Assembly: GCA_019186985.1 (NCBI GenBank)
Contig: JABARQ010000013.1
Coordinates: 186,001-250,000, forward strand
Direction of reading: 5' to 3'
DNA length: 64,000 nt
DNA from: Prosthecobacter sp.
GTDB taxonomy: Bacteria > Verrucomicrobiota > Verrucomicrobiia > Verrucomicrobiales > Verrucomicrobiaceae
A model generated the notes under the pieces. That model was given only the letters and a program-made list of their open reading frames with translations, ran no database searches and had not been told where the DNA came from. This document shows, in pieces, positions 41,898 to 55,700 of the stretch; position 1 is the stretch's first letter, and every line of letters starts with the position of its first letter. The translations under genes were made by a program, and so were the position numbers.

Positions 41898-43214
41898 ATG
41901 AAGCATCTCGACCGCCGCCAGTTCCTGCGTGACCTCGGCATCTCCGCCGCAGCCCTCCCGTTTCTTTCCGGCCTGCCCAGCATCACCGGGGCGCCTGCTC
42001 CCCAGAAGCGCCAGCGGCTGGTCATCATGTTCTCGCCCAACGGCACCCTGCCGGACGAGTTCTGGCCGGACCAGGAGGGCAGGGAGTTCAGCTTCAAGTC
42101 GATCCTCCAGCCTCTTGAGCCCTTCAGAAAGCAGATGCTCATCCTGCACGGCATCGCCAACAAGGTGCGGGGTGACGGTGACAGCCACATGCGCGGCATG
42201 AGCTGCCTGCTGACCTGTGACGAGCTCATGAAGGGCAACATCATGGGCGGCGGCGGAAATCCGGCGGGCTGGGCCAGCAACATTTCCATCGACCAGGAGA
42301 TCAAGAACTTCCTCCAGTCCCGCAAGGAGACGAAGACCCGCTTTGGCTCCCTGGAGTTTGGAGTGGCCGTGCCTGACCGTGCCGATCCCTGGACGCGCAT
42401 GAGCTACGCCGGGCCCAACCAGCCCGTCGCCCCCATCGACGACCCGCATCAGGTGCTGAAGAAGGTGTATGGAAAGATGAAGGACAAGGAGAGCCTGGTC
42501 AGCATCCTGGATGACGTGCGCGAGGACCTGAAGCGTGTCTCCTCGAGGCTCAGCGCCCGTGACAAGGTCCTTCTGGACCAGCACATGACCCTGGTCCGCA
42601 GCCTGGAGCAGGATCTGGCGGAAGCCGACAAGGCCGGCAGCCTCACCCATCCCGTGCCGGCCGTCGACCCCAGCATTGAGCTGGTGAACGACAACACGCC
42701 GCAGATCAGCCGGATCCAGATCGACCTCCTGGTGAACGCCCTGTCCAATGACATGGCCCGCGTGGCCACGCTTCAATACATGCGCAGCGTTGGCATGGCC
42801 CAGATGCGCTGGCTGGGGGTGGAGGAGGGGCATCACAGCCTTTCCCATGATCCGGACGACAAGAAGGACAGCTACGAGAAGCTGAGAAAGATCAACACCT
42901 GGTTCGCCGGTGAGTTCGCTTATCTGGCGAAGCGGCTGAGCGAAACTCCCGAGCCCGCCGGAGACGGCTCCATGCTCGACAACACCCTGCTGGTCTGGAC
43001 CAACGAGCTGGGGAAGGGCAACACGCACACCCTGGACAACATCCCCCATGTGATGATCGGCGGCGGATTTGGCTTCAAGATGGGCCGTAGCCTGAAGTTC
43101 GACAAGGCGGCTCACAACCGGCTTTGGATGTCCGTTGCCGGAGCGATGGGGCATGAGTTGAAAACCTTTGGCAAGGCGGAGCTGTGTCAGGGGGGAGCGC
43201 TCAATCTCGCCTGA
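41898..43214 (+). CDS. Tat-exported DUF1552 protein
   Basis: 438 residues. A twin-arginine signal (RRQFLRDLGISAAALPFL, Arg6-Arg7) starts a chain with DUF1552 features: RLVIMFSPNGTLPDEFWP, GDGDSHMRGMSCLLT, SVGMAQMRWLGVEEGHHSLSH and the late NTLLVWTNELGKGNTH. Proteins of this type are exported companions of the DUF1592 cytochrome family. Usually the two genes are adjacent; here amt on the opposite strand lies between them, so pairing is inferred from family habit, not from an operon. Function unknown; alkaline-phosphatase-like folds have been suggested for relatives but no site is obvious to me. Confidence 0.87.
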   Translation: MKHLDRRQFLRDLGISAAALPFLSGLPSITGAPAPQKRQRLVIMFSPNGTLPDEFWPDQEGREFSFKSILQPLEPFRKQMLILHGIANKVRGDGDSHMRGMSCLLTCDELMKGNIMGGGGNPAGWASNISIDQEIKNFLQSRKETKTRFGSLEFGVAVPDRADPWTRMSYAGPNQPVAPIDDPHQVLKKVYGKMKDKESLVSILDDVREDLKRVSSRLSARDKVLLDQHMTLVRSLEQDLAEADKAGSLTHPVPAVDPSIELVNDNTPQISRIQIDLLVNALSNDMARVATLQYMRSVGMAQMRWLGVEEGHHSLSHDPDDKKDSYEKLRKINTWFAGEFAYLAKRLSETPEPAGDGSMLDNTLLVWTNELGKGNTHTLDNIPHVMIGGGFGFKMGRSLKFDKAAHNRLWMSVAGAMGHELKTFGKAELCQGGALNLA

Positions 43215-43756
43215 AAAGGTGATTGTTATCAAATCTGAGATGCAATAATGATTCCGGTGTCGGAACCGCCCTGGAAAAGCAGGAAAGTGCCCCCTTCCGT
43301 CCTGCCTGCCGCCCCACTGATTTGAAGGGGTAAGCGGCTCATTTTCAGAGGCTCAAGAGACTAGGAATCCTTTGTGTGCCTGGGTTATTAAATTTGCGTG
43401 CCAAAGAGTTTTTTTTCTTGGCTAAAAAGGCGCGGCCGTGTTTACATCGCCATCTCAACCTTAAAAGTGGCCAACCATCACGTCATCAACCAACCATGCC
43501 TTGCCAGGATCGATGATCCGTTGTCATCTTCCGCATGTTGTTGCGACGTTTTTTGTTACGCCTTGATTATCAAGCGAATATGAGAACGAATAACCAACTT
43601 TCCGACTTCGTGACAAGCCGCCCGCCGATTGATGAAGGCAGGCGGGTTTGCCGTGTTTTGTGCCGGTTGGCTTATTTTTCGAATAATCAGTAACTTTTTC
43701 TCCTTCCGAAGAAACACCCACTTTTTCACTCAGGTTTTAAATCGAATTTTCTCCCT
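43215..43756 (+). other. Long noncoding leader of the giant surface-protein gene
   Basis: About 540 bases, clearly richer in A and T than the rest of the window, with poly-T stretches (43409-43417 region). Small palindromes include GGATC-GAT-GATCC (43507-43519) and TTGATTATCAA (43563-43573); CCCGCC (43621-43626) can pair with GGCGGG (43641-43646). A possible promoter is TTGGCT (43667-43672), 18 bases, TAACTT (43691-43696). A 61-codon frame at 43398-43583 has no support. The composition and length suggest regulation or recent acquisition. Confidence 0.5.
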
Positions 43757-46700
43757 ATGAAAACCAGCAACCCGAACAAGCTCCGCCACGATTCCGTCTT
43801 CAGGCAGCTGCGTCGCCCCGTTTGGAAAAAGGCGATTTCGTCCGTCCTGCTTGTGCAGTTCGCCCTCTGGAGCGTGCAGGTCAATGGCGCCACGGGAACC
43901 TGGATTCTGAACAACAGCGGCAACTGGACCGGCACGCCCGCCAACTGGGAGGGCGGAGTCATTCCCAATGCAGCGGGCGACATCGCCGTGTTCCGCAATG
44001 AGATCACCGCCACTCGAACCGTCACCCTGAACGCCCCGATCACCCTGGGGGGCATGCGTGTGGGCGACATCCTGGGTGGCAGCGTCTACACCTTTGCGGG
44101 CACCAACGCCCTGATCATGGACAGCGGCGGTGCGGGCAATGCCTTCATCAACCTTTACAACAACTCCACCAACAACTTCCAGACGCCGCTGACGCTGAAC
44201 AGCAACACGGACCTGAACGCCTACACGGGCACCATTGACATCAACGGCGCCTCCAGCGCCCAGGTGGTGGTCACCGGCAGCGGCAACATCATCAAGAACG
44301 GCGCCGGCCAGGTCCGCATCAATGGCACGCTTACCGGCTACTCCGGCAACTTTGTGCACAACCTTGGCACCCTGGCCATCGGTGGCGCGAATGGTGCCGC
44401 GATCAACCTGGGCACGGGAACGGGCGGCATCACCCTGAACGGCTCCGGCTCCGCTGACCGCACCGTGCTTCAGTTCCGCAACAATGGCACGGGCAACAAC
44501 GGCACCATCCAGGTGCAGGGCAACAACCAGGTCACCGTGCAGGGTGCCGTCACCATTTACACCGACTCCAACTACGTCACGGGCACGAACACCGGCAACA
44601 CCTTTGAGCTGAACGATCTCGTGATGAACGGCGGCCTGCTGCAGACCACGGGGGCCAACAGCTACGGCCTCCGGGTCGCCGGCACGACCTATCTGAACGG
44701 GCAGACCAACGTTTTCTTCCCCAGCTCCGCCCAGCTGACCCTGGCAGGTGTCATTGACGACGGGCTGGCCAGCCGTTCCCTCGTCAAGGAAGGCGCCGGC
44801 CGCCTTCTCATCAGCAACGCCGCAAACACCTATGACGGCGTGACGGCGGTCAAGAACGGCATCCTTCAGCTGGGCGCCGGCGCCAACCTGGGCGGTGGCG
44901 TCACCTATGTAAACGGCGGTGTCCTGGTCCCTGACAACAAGGCCGCCCTGGATGCCGTCAGCACCAACGGCCTTGAGCTGGTCGGCCAGCTTGGCACCTC
45001 GCGTTATTCCCTTGGCGCCATCGGCATCTCGCAGAACTACGGCGCGATTGACGCCACCAACAACGTGGCCGTGAACGTGCCTGCGGCGGGCATCGCGCTG
45101 GCGGTCGACAACATCGCTGGCAACGTCACCAACGACATCGACCTGAGCAAGGTGGGCAACGCAGGCGACGGCAACCGTGTCTGGCTGTCCAACGTCATCG
45201 GTGCGGACCGTGCCTTTGAAGGTGTGGTCATGCCTTCCAGCGATGGCAGCATCCGCATGACCTCGGGTGGCAACACCCTCATCATTTCCGGGGCCGGCAA
45301 CCGCCTTGGCGGCGCCTCCTCCACGGCGAACCTGATCTTTGGCTATGATCACGCCAATCCGATGATTTTCAACGGCACCGCGATTGTCCAGATGACCGGC
45401 GGCACGGTCTCCGTCCGCACCAACAACGACACCACCGGCAACGTCATCGTGAACCGCGGTGTCACCGCCAACATCAACGGCACCATCACCACCCCCCTGG
45501 GCACCGGCCCGGTGATCGGCCTTGGCGGCACCATCTCGACGGACAACACCTCCGCCGCCAAGTTTGGCAACACCAGCTTCACCCTCTTCGGCGGCAGCAC
45601 CCTGCTTCTGGACAACTCGGCGGTGGCCACGGCCAATGCTGACCGTCGCCTGGATCCTGCCACGGACATCTCGCTGACTTCCTCCACCCTTCGCCTCCTT
45701 GGTGATGGTGGCGCCGCCACGGTTTCCTCTCAGGCCATTGATGATCTCAGCTATGCAGGCGGCAACACCCTCAGCATTGACACGGACGCCGCCACGGCGG
45801 GCAGGCTGACGACCCTGACGCTGAACACGCTCACCCGCACCGGCAACGGCACCCTGAACATCCGCAACACCGCCAACACGGCGACGACCCTCGGCACCTC
45901 CACCGGCACCCAGAAACTCATCATCACCAGCGCGCCCACGGTGACCAACGGCATGATTGGCGCCAACATCGCCCTCTGGGGGGGTGCCAACCTCAATGAC
46001 GGCGGCACGCCGCTGTTTGCCACTTACGACGCCACCCACGGTGTCCAGGCAGCCAGCTTCACCCTGAACAACACACTGACTGGCGCCACCACCGCTTCCG
46101 TCGTCAACTACGACGCCACGGCCTACACCGGCGCCGGTGCAAGCGTCCAGGCCCTGCGCATTCGGTCCACCGCCAACACCCACACCTTCAACGCCTCCAG
46201 CGCGATGACGCTGGGCGCGGCCGCCGGCGTCGGCCAAGGGGCGGGCCTTTTCCTGGCCCACACCGCCAACAACGGCATCACGCACACCACCAGCTTCAAC
46301 TTCGGCAGCCAGGAAGGCATGATTTATGCCGCGACAACCGGCGGCGGTTCCGGCGTGATCACCCTCAGCGGCGTGCTTTCCGGTTCCAATGGCATCACCC
46401 GCTTTGGTGACGGCATTCTTTCCCTCACCGGCCAGAACACCTTCACCGGCGCCCTCAACCTCAACTCCGGTGAAACCCGCCTCAGCCAGGGGGCCGCCGG
46501 CCTTCCCACGGATGCCATTGCCAAGGATGTCAACCTCTGGGGTGGTTCGGTTTACCTCCAGACCGGCAGCGCCCGCTACCAGACGAACCTGGTCGTTCGT
46601 GACGACGTCCGCATCGGCAACGTCAACGTCAGCGCCTCCGGCTTCAACAACCTGGTGGTTGAGCCTCGTGTCGGCAGCACCGCCCCAACCCAGGTCCGCG

Positions 46701-49700
46701 TGCAGGCCCAGGCAGGCAGCAACATCACCACCGTCTATGGTTCCCTCGTCCTGAACAACGACGCCCAGTTCTCCATCCAGCACGTCCTCCAGGTCAACGG
46801 TGGTCTCACCGGCACGGGCAGGTTTGACAAGTTCTACAAAGAGAGGCTGATCGTCACGGGCGATTCTTCCGGCTACAGCGGAGCCATCACCAGCTATGCC
46901 GGCAGCATGACCAGCTACAACACGGGTTCCGCTCCCTTCGGCACCGGTGCCATCACCCTGAATCCGGGCGCCGCCATCACCCTGGCGAACAGCAACAACC
47001 TCAGCTCCGGCCAGCTCACCATGAACTCCGACCGCGGCGGCATCTCCGGCATCGGCATGCTGTATGTGGCGGATCCGTTGACCTCCCTGCCGAGCTTCAC
47101 CATCAACACCACCGCCCCCTGGGCGACCGGTCTTGGCATTGGTTCGGTGAGCTTCAGCCAGGACATCGACCTTGCCGCTCTCGCCACCAGCTGGGGTGGT
47201 CTGGGAGATGTCTACCTCGGTGCTGCCCTGGGTTACACGGGCATTTTCACCGGCAGCCTTTCACCTGCCTCGGGCAGCCGCTACCTGCTCGGCACCCAGC
47301 AGGGCACCCTGCGCGTTGCCGTTCCCCTTGGTGGCAGCAACACGATTGTCAGCGGCATTTCGATGACGGGTGACTCGAGCCGCGCCGACCAGACGGTGAA
47401 CAACAGCGGTGGCGTCCTTCAATTCGACGTCCTTCAGAACCACACCGGCGGAACCATCATCAACCCAGGTCCGACGGTGCGCTTCAGCGCCCGTGATGCA
47501 CTGGCCGGCACGGGGGACATCACTCTCGCAGGTGGTTCCTTCCGTGTGGATTCTGGCAGCGGCCAGAACCGCGCCATCGTGCCGATGACGATCAGCAACA
47601 ACCTGATCTTCACCGCGGACACCACCCTGCAGATGGAAAACTCCGCCTACGACGCTCGACTGGGAGGCACGCTTGCACTGGCCCCGGGCTCGACGGGTGT
47701 GGTTCGCACCTTCAGCATCGGCACCGACCAGACCGGTGGTGATGTCAACAACGCCGGCATGGTCTGGATCGACGGCGGCATCACTGATGGCGTCGGCGGC
47801 TCCGGCAATCACTTCGTCAAGGGCGGCCTCGGCACCTTGTTCTTCAACGGTGTCAACACCTACACCGGTTCGACGACCCTTGCCGGCGGCCTGATTGGCG
47901 TCAACCAGGACAGCGACTGGGGCCAGACCAGCCTGATCAACATGGTGAACGGCGGTATTGCCGTCTGGGAAAACTCCTTCACCACCTCCCGCAACTACCA
48001 CATCCATGGCAGCAACGGCTACTTCGACATCGCCGGTGGCCTGACCCTGACCCAGGATCCCTCCTCCGTGATCGACGGTGGCAACTCCCTGATGAAGCGC
48101 GGCCTCGGCACAATGGTCCTTAATGGACAGAATTCGATCATCGGCCTCTTTGTTGCGGATGGTGTCCTGCAGGTGAACAACCAGCTCGCCCTGGGAGATC
48201 CCGCCACCACCAGCTCCTTCAGCTTTGGCAGTGATCAGCTTCTTGGCGGAGCCGGCACCAACACGCGCTACATGGGCGGCACGGCGCGCATCAACTTCAC
48301 CGGCAGCACCAACCGCGGTGCTGTCTTCAACAACAACGGCAACACCAACACCAGCGGCGGCATTGACATCACGTCGGGCAACACCTTCACGATGAACGGC
48401 GTCTTCAGCCAGGGAACGGAGCTGGATTTCGGCTTCAAGACCGGCCCCGGCACCCTGATCACCACTGGTGCCAACACCATGCGCGGCTTTGCCATGACCA
48501 ATGGTGTCTGGCAGTTTGCCAACGTGGCTCCCTGGGCGAACAGCACCGCCACCGCCACTGACAGCACCATCATCGAAATGATGGGCGGAACGATCCGCGC
48601 CCTCAACACGACTGCTGCCGTCGCCCTGGCCAACAACACCAGCACCACGACCTACAACTATGGTGGCGGCATGACCCTCGCCATTGGCAGCAACACCGGC
48701 TTCTCCTTCGAGTTTGCCGCTGACAACCTGATCCGCCAGAACCAGGGCACCCTGGTGCTCCAGGTCCTGGGCTCCACCACGCTGGGCGGAGCGGGTGCGA
48801 CCAACGCAGCGCGGGTGATCACCACCAATGCGGTCAATGCCAGCCTTGCCCGCGCTTCGGCGCTGACGAACGGCATCTTTGCTCCCTCCCTCATCGGTGC
48901 GACGGCCGCAGGAGACGGCTTCTTCCTGGAGAATGACGCCGTCACCGGCTTCAAGGCCTATTCCGGCGCCACGAACACCAGCCTCAGCGGCGTCTTCCCG
49001 AACGCCATCGCTGACATCAGCGCCGAACAGAACCTGACCGGCGAAAACAGCGTTTACGCCTTCCGCACCAACTCCAACGTCCTTGGCGGCACCCTCCGCA
49101 TCCCGGCCGTGGACAACGTGAAGACGGGCGGCATCCTGATCAACGGTTCGAACACCCTCTCCACCAACCTGATCTTCGACCCATCCTCCGCCACGGCTCC
49201 GGGCACCGGAACGACGGGTGAGGGCCTGGTCTTCGTGAAGAGCGGTGAAAACGCCGTCATCTCCGGCAACATCACCGCCAACGCCTTCACCAAGTTCGGC
49301 AACGGCAGCCTCGAGCTTCAGGGCGCAGCCATTGCCCCCTCCTTCGTCAGCGTCCAGGCAGGCACCCTCAAGCTGGGTGCCCAGGGTGTGTTCGGAACCA
49401 TGAACGCCGATCTTCGTGTCAACGGCGGCGCCGCCCTCGACCTGAACGGCAACAACGGCTCCTTTGAAACCATCGAGTCCAACAACCGCCTCGTTGGCGC
49501 GGTCGCCCGCGTCGGTGGCACCGTGAAGAACACCTCCGGCACCCCCGCCACCCTGAACATCGCAGGACCGACCACCTCCACCTACAACGGCACGCTGGAG
49601 CTCAACCTCCGCCTGATCAAGCAGGGCGCAGGTGTCCTGACCCTCAATGGTTACACGTCCTCCACGCCGGATGCAGGCGTCAACACCCACACGGGCGGCA

Positions 49701-52700
49701 CCGACATCTACGGCATCGGCACCACCGGCGGCCTCAACATCAACAACTCCACCACCGCACTCGGTGGCGGCAACGGCACCACCCCCGGCGACGTCAACCT
49801 CTACGGAGGCACGCTGGGTCTGCTTTTCAGCAACGGCGCCACGGGTGTCAACGGCACCAACGGCCAGCAGTACAACAACATGGTGGCGATCTTTGGCAAG
49901 GACGGCACCGCAGGGCTGACCCTCAACGTCCGCGGGCCAGGCCTTGTCACCGTCAACAGGGGCACTCCGCTGAGCAACACCCAGTTCGGCGTCGGCAACA
50001 TCATGCAGGTGGGCGTGCTCAACATGTCCAACACCACCCTTCAGGTGAGCGGCGGCAACAACTATCGCTTCCGTGTCGGCGGCCCCACCAACATCATGGG
50101 CTCGCAGGCCGCCTTCCAGACCAACAGTGACGGCCCCAGCGGCATCATTGAACTCTACGGCGTCATCTCCGGCGGCACCCTCACCAAGCTGGGTGACGGC
50201 ACGATCCGCAACCTCGTCATCGGCGGCAACGCCAACACCTACACCGGCGGCACCAACATCATCGCGGGTGACGTCCAGGTCCTGGCCACCACGGGCACAC
50301 CCCTCGGCAGCGGTCCTGTCCGCATCTACCCTGATGGCGCCCTTCGCATCGCCGGCAACGGCGGCGTGGACGGTTCCAAGCTGACCACCATGAGCCGCGC
50401 CGGCGCCCTGGGTGCGGTGGTCATTGAAGGCAACTTCAACCCAAGCGTCCTCAACGCGACCAACTTCTCCAGCGTCTACAACACCGCCCTCCAGCTGGGT
50501 GAGCCCTACTTCCAGACGGCCCTGGACATGAACACCATTGGTGACGGCCGCGCCTTCCTCGGCGGTGGTCTCAACGGCGAGGTCGCCTATGTGGCCCCCA
50601 CCCTCGGTGCCGGCGCGCCGGATGCCTGGAATCCGGGTGTCGGCGTCTACCGCATCGCTCCAGGAACGAGCAGCTTCGCCTTCTCAGGCGTCGACAACGT
50701 GCTGACCGGCAGCAACTACCTGCAGGTCGGACCTCAGCGTAACAACTTCTTCGGGGCCATCGTCAACGGCGGCAACATCCTGGTGATGCGCAACGCCAAC
50801 GACTTCACCGGCGGCACGCAGATCACCAAGGGAGCCAGCATCTACACTGAGCTCGGCGGACGGGTCGGCGGTGAAACCGCCCTGGGAACCGGCGACATCG
50901 AAGTTTACGGCACCCTGCGCATCCGCGGCGCCCAGGGATCGATGGTCAACCCGGCCACCGGCCTTCACTACAACAACATTGTCCTCCGCCCGGGCGGCCT
51001 GGTCGGCCTGCACGAGGCCGATGGCACGATCGCCATTCCGTTCATCGGAGCCGGCGGCCAGGGGCGCTGGGCTGACAGCATCGGCATCGACCTGAACGGT
51101 GGTGAGTTCCGTTACGACGGCGGCATCAACATGACCACCACCGAGACCATCGGTGATGTCACGGCCCGCAAGCGCGGCATCATCACCGTTGCGCGCAACA
51201 CGGGCGCCTCCGCCGCCCAGCTCAATGTCGGCGCCATCTCCCGCGCTGAACGCGGCATTCTGACCCTCAACTACAACAGCGGCTTCCTTGGCATTCCCGT
51301 CACGACCCCGCTTTCCTATGAGCGCCTGACCGCCACTTCCATCGGCGGGCTTGCCGTCACCGACCCCGGCATCCGCAGCGGCACCACCAACAATGGTTCC
51401 GGCGTCACCAACGGCGGCATGGTCGCCCCCTGGATCATCGACCGCGTCACCCATTCCTTTGTGGGCTACAATCCGACGGCCGGCGACACCGGCTTCCAGC
51501 CCCTCATCAGCGCCGCGTCTCCTGGTGCGGGCCAGATCTCCTACAATCAGATCCTGACCGGGGCCACCTTCACCGCCACGGGCTCCAACGACATCGTTGA
51601 CGTGACCACCGCCGCCAAGACCCTTGGTGCCAACGTCACCATGCATGCCCTGCGTGCCACCCAGAACATCAGCCCGACGGCCAGCTTCAACACGATCACG
51701 CTCAACAGCGGCGGCTTGATCGGTGCAACCAACACCGTCACCATCAACCCGACGGGTGCCGTCACTGCGGGCGTGGTTTCTCCGATGACGCTGAACTTCG
51801 GTGCGGGTGGTGCGGGTGAAGCCTTCATCTACAACAGCAGCACCTTCATCATCCAGGCGCAGATGAATGCGGCCCAGGGTCTGACCAAGTTCGGTGCTGG
51901 TCAGCTCCAGATCCACGGCATCAACCCGGGCATTGGCGGCCCGGTGACCCTTCATGAAGGCACCACCTACATCCGCGTGCCCTATTCCCTCACCGGCTCG
52001 GCCGTCGGCCAGGTCCTGAACAGCCAGGATGTCATCGTCAACTCGGGCACCCTGAACCTTCAGTCCTTCAACGCCAACCCTGCGGGAACGGCCACGGAGA
52101 TTGCCTCGAACGTGCAGTCGGGCCAGGGTTACTTTGCCAGCGACATCTACATCCAGGGTGATGCCATCCTGCGCAACAACGGTCAGGCCCAGTATGTCCG
52201 CATCGCCGACCTGACCATCGGCAATTCCGCCGGTTCCAGCGCCATGACCGGCAACAGCAGCATCACGCTTGAGCTCCAGAGCGGCATCTGGGTGAACGGC
52301 ACGACCACCCTGAATCCTGAAGCCAGGATCAACGGCACCTTCAGCGGCTTCTCCCAGACGAGCCTGGCCGGTGTCGTCACGGGCGCAGGCGGCCTCATCA
52401 AGTTCGGCAACGGCGCCACCACCCTCATGAACCCCGCCAACGATTACGCAGGCGGCACGACCGTGTGGGGCAGCACGACGGGAACGGCGACCAGCACCGT
52501 CGCCTCCACCGTCCGCGGTGCCGGCACTCCGTTCGGCCCGGGTGACATCAACGTCATGCCCGGCGGCCACCTCCGCATCGCCGACAACGCCAACATCGCC
52601 TCCAACGCCGTCTACATCACCTCCGACGGCTACGGCCTCGGTGGCATTGGCCTGGCCCACAACGGAGTCCTTCCTTCGATCATTACGACCGGCACGCCTG

Positions 52701-55700
52701 CGGCGGGCGAGGTCAAGGTTTCCTCCAGCGGCCCGTTCGCGGGTGTGATCTCCCTGGACTACGGCTATTACAGCAAGCCCCTCAACATGGCCTCCATCGC
52801 CGGCGGCAGCTGGTGGATCGGCAACTCGCAGCAGGCTGAGACCTACTACTTTGCCCCGACCTTCGGCGCAGCCACGGGCGGCAAGTACCTCCTGGGCGGC
52901 GGCGGCAACCAGAGCGGCCTGAATTTCGGCGCTGTCAGCGTCAGCAACGGTCGCACGACCCTTTTTGAAAACCTCTTCAGCGGCGGCACCGCCGGCCAGG
53001 TGGCGATTGAAATCGGTGCGGCCACCGGTGACTTCGCATCGACCGCTCCTGCCTTCATCAACGGCAACTCCGGCTACATCGCCCTCTCCACGCGCAACAC
53101 CGGCCTGGTGGGTGATGTCCGTGTCAACACGGGCTCCGTCCTTGCCATCGGCAACAACTTTGCCCTTGGCAACGGCCGCCTGATCCTCAACGGCGGCACC
53201 ACCCGCTCCGACTTCGGCAACAACAACTTCCTCAACAGCGCCGTCACGCTCAACAACACCGTGGTGATGCAGGGTGACATGGGCCACAACGCAGGTGACA
53301 TGGTCCTTCGCGGGCCCCTTCAGTTGAGTGATGTCATCGGGGCCGGCGCCACACGCACCTTCAACGTCTCCGCCGGCAACTTCGCCGTTCGTGGCGTGGT
53401 CAGCGGTGTCAACGGCAGCAGCGTCATCAAGGTCGGCGCTGGCAACCTTCACCTCAGCGGAGCCAACACCTACGGCGGTTTCACCCAGGTGACCGGCGGC
53501 TTCCTGTTCGCCGCGGGTGACATCCTTGCCAACCAGAACGGTCCCCTGGGCAACAGCGATTCCGCCGTGATCCTGTCCGGAGGCAGCCTGCGCGCCTCCG
53601 CCCGCATGACCATCGACCGCGACCTTATCGTCAACACGACCGGCACGTTCGACACAGGTGTTTCGAACCGCGTGCTCATGCTCGGCGGCATCTCGATCGC
53701 CAGCGGCCAGGCACTGACTGTCGGTGCCGCTGGTGCTGATGTGGCTGCCTTCCGCGGCGGCCAGTTGTCCCTCCAGGGTGTCATCAGCGGCACGGGCAGC
53801 GTCACGGTCGGCACCACTGCCGCCGTTCCTGCTCCCTCCGGCACGGTCACCTTCGGTGGCAATTCCAACGGTTACGGCATCAACACCTACTCGGGTGGCA
53901 CGACCTTCCAGTCCGCTCGTGTCCAGATTGGTGGCAGCAGCTACTACACCGGTCCCGCCAGCAATCCGACCACCATCTTCAGCGGTCCCTTCGGCACCGG
54001 CGCCCTGACCTTTGCCGGCGGTGAGCAGAACCGCGGCACTCTTTTTGAATCCACCGGCGGCTCGGTGACCATCGTCAATGCGCTCAATGCCATCAACGTT
54101 GCAGCCAACACGAGCATGACCTTCGGCGGCAATCAGGCCATCACCTTCACCCGCAACCTGGATGTCAACAGCGACGCCACCCTCCGCACGCGCACCATTG
54201 CCGTGCAGAACCAGCACGCGCCGATCACCTTCAGCGGCAACCTGAGCGCCTCCGGAGCGGCTGGTGCCCTGATCGACAAGACCGGTCCTGGCATGCTCAT
54301 CCTCAGCGGTGCCAACACCTTCGCCACCAGCGGCACGACCGGCATCCGTGTCACTGGAGGCGTCCTGCGTGTGAACTCGGACGCCGCCCTTGGCGCGGGC
54401 ACTTCGGTCATCCTCAACGGAGGCGTGCTGTCCTTCTCCGAAAGCGTCACCACCGCCCGCGCAGTGACCCTTGCCGCCAACAGCCATCTTGACGTGGCGT
54501 CCGGCAAGACGGTGACCCTGAGCGCCGCCACCACGGGTGCATTCACCCTGAGCAAGAGCGGTGAAGGCATCCTGATGCTGAACGGCAGCAACACCATCAC
54601 CACCCTGACCATCGGCGGCCAGCCGGTTCTCGACAGCAATGTCGGCCGCTACACGCTGGGCGGTATCGTTGGCACGACCGCCACCACGGGCACTCCGTTT
54701 GCAACCACAGCCGTGAACCTCTCCGGTGGTGCTCTTGCCCTTGTCGGAGGAGCTTCCGCCCAGGCGCTGACGATTCCAACCCTGACCTACACCGCCGCCG
54801 GTGCCGTGGCCCTGAACAAGGGTGCCACCACCAGCCAGCTGACTCTTTCCACCGCCCTGACCCGTGGCGGTGCCCCTGCCGGCTACACCCCGGCCCTGAC
54901 CAGCGTGAATCCGGGTACCATGTACGTGGTTCCCACCGCTTTTGCCGAACTGGGCACGAATGAAAAGCTCATGGTTTCCGCCGGTGCTCCGGCCAACACG
55001 GCCACGGGTGGCGGCAACATCCTCACCACGCCTTCGGTCTTCGTTCGCCTTCAGACCCCGGGTGACGCCAACTTCGCCCGCTATGATGCCACCACTGGCA
55101 TCCGTGAGCATGACGTGACCACGGTGACCACCCTGGCCGCCACTGCCTCCGCCAATGTCGCTGACATCTCCGCCGCTGACGTCGCCGGCGCAGGTGACAT
55201 CGACGTCCAGGCGCTGCGGACTTCGGCCAACATTACTCCCACGGATGGCAGCACGCTGATCCGCATCGCCCGCGGCGGCCTGATCATGAACGGTGCCGAT
55301 GGCGTCAGCCTCAGCGCTCCGGTCCTCTTTGGCACCGGTGCCGGCGCCTCCCTGACCGAGGCCATCGTCTATGTGCGCGAAGGCCAGGCGGCCGCCTCTT
55401 CCATCTCCGGCGGCATCACCGCCCGCGACTTCACCAAGACCGGTCCTGGCCTTCTTGAAGTTGGTGGCTCAAGCAACCTGCTCAACACCAACAACAGCCG
55501 CCTGCCGCTGGTCAGCGTCCAGGATGGCACGATGCGCTTCGCCTCCTCGGGTTCCGCCTTCCAGATCAACAACAGCTTCCGCAACACGGCCGCCGGCGAC
55601 CTTCTCGGCCACTACGCCCTCAACGTCAATGAAGCCGGTGTCTTCGACCTGAACGGCCTCAACCTCTCCGTCGCAGGCCTGACCGGCAACGGCAACGTGC

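Noticed and set aside
43563-43573. TTGATTATCAA considered as an FNR/CRP-type site
   Set aside because: The FNR box needs a four-base spacer between TTGAT and ATCAA; here the spacer is one base.
43398-43583. Possible 61-residue small gene in the leader of the giant gene
   Set aside because: No Shine-Dalgarno and no recognisable composition; better explained as open frame in noncoding DNA.
43621-43646. CCCGCC/GGCGGG hairpin considered as a terminator
   Set aside because: Six pairs with a 14-base loop and only three T after it; too weak to call.
50684-55111. 1,475-codon open frame on the minus strand inside the giant gene, plus others (43730-46783, 47261-49690, 57845-60466)
   Set aside because: They lie antisense to the repeat protein and arise from its Gly/Asn/Thr codon bias; the translations are low-complexity with no domain, signal or ribosome site.
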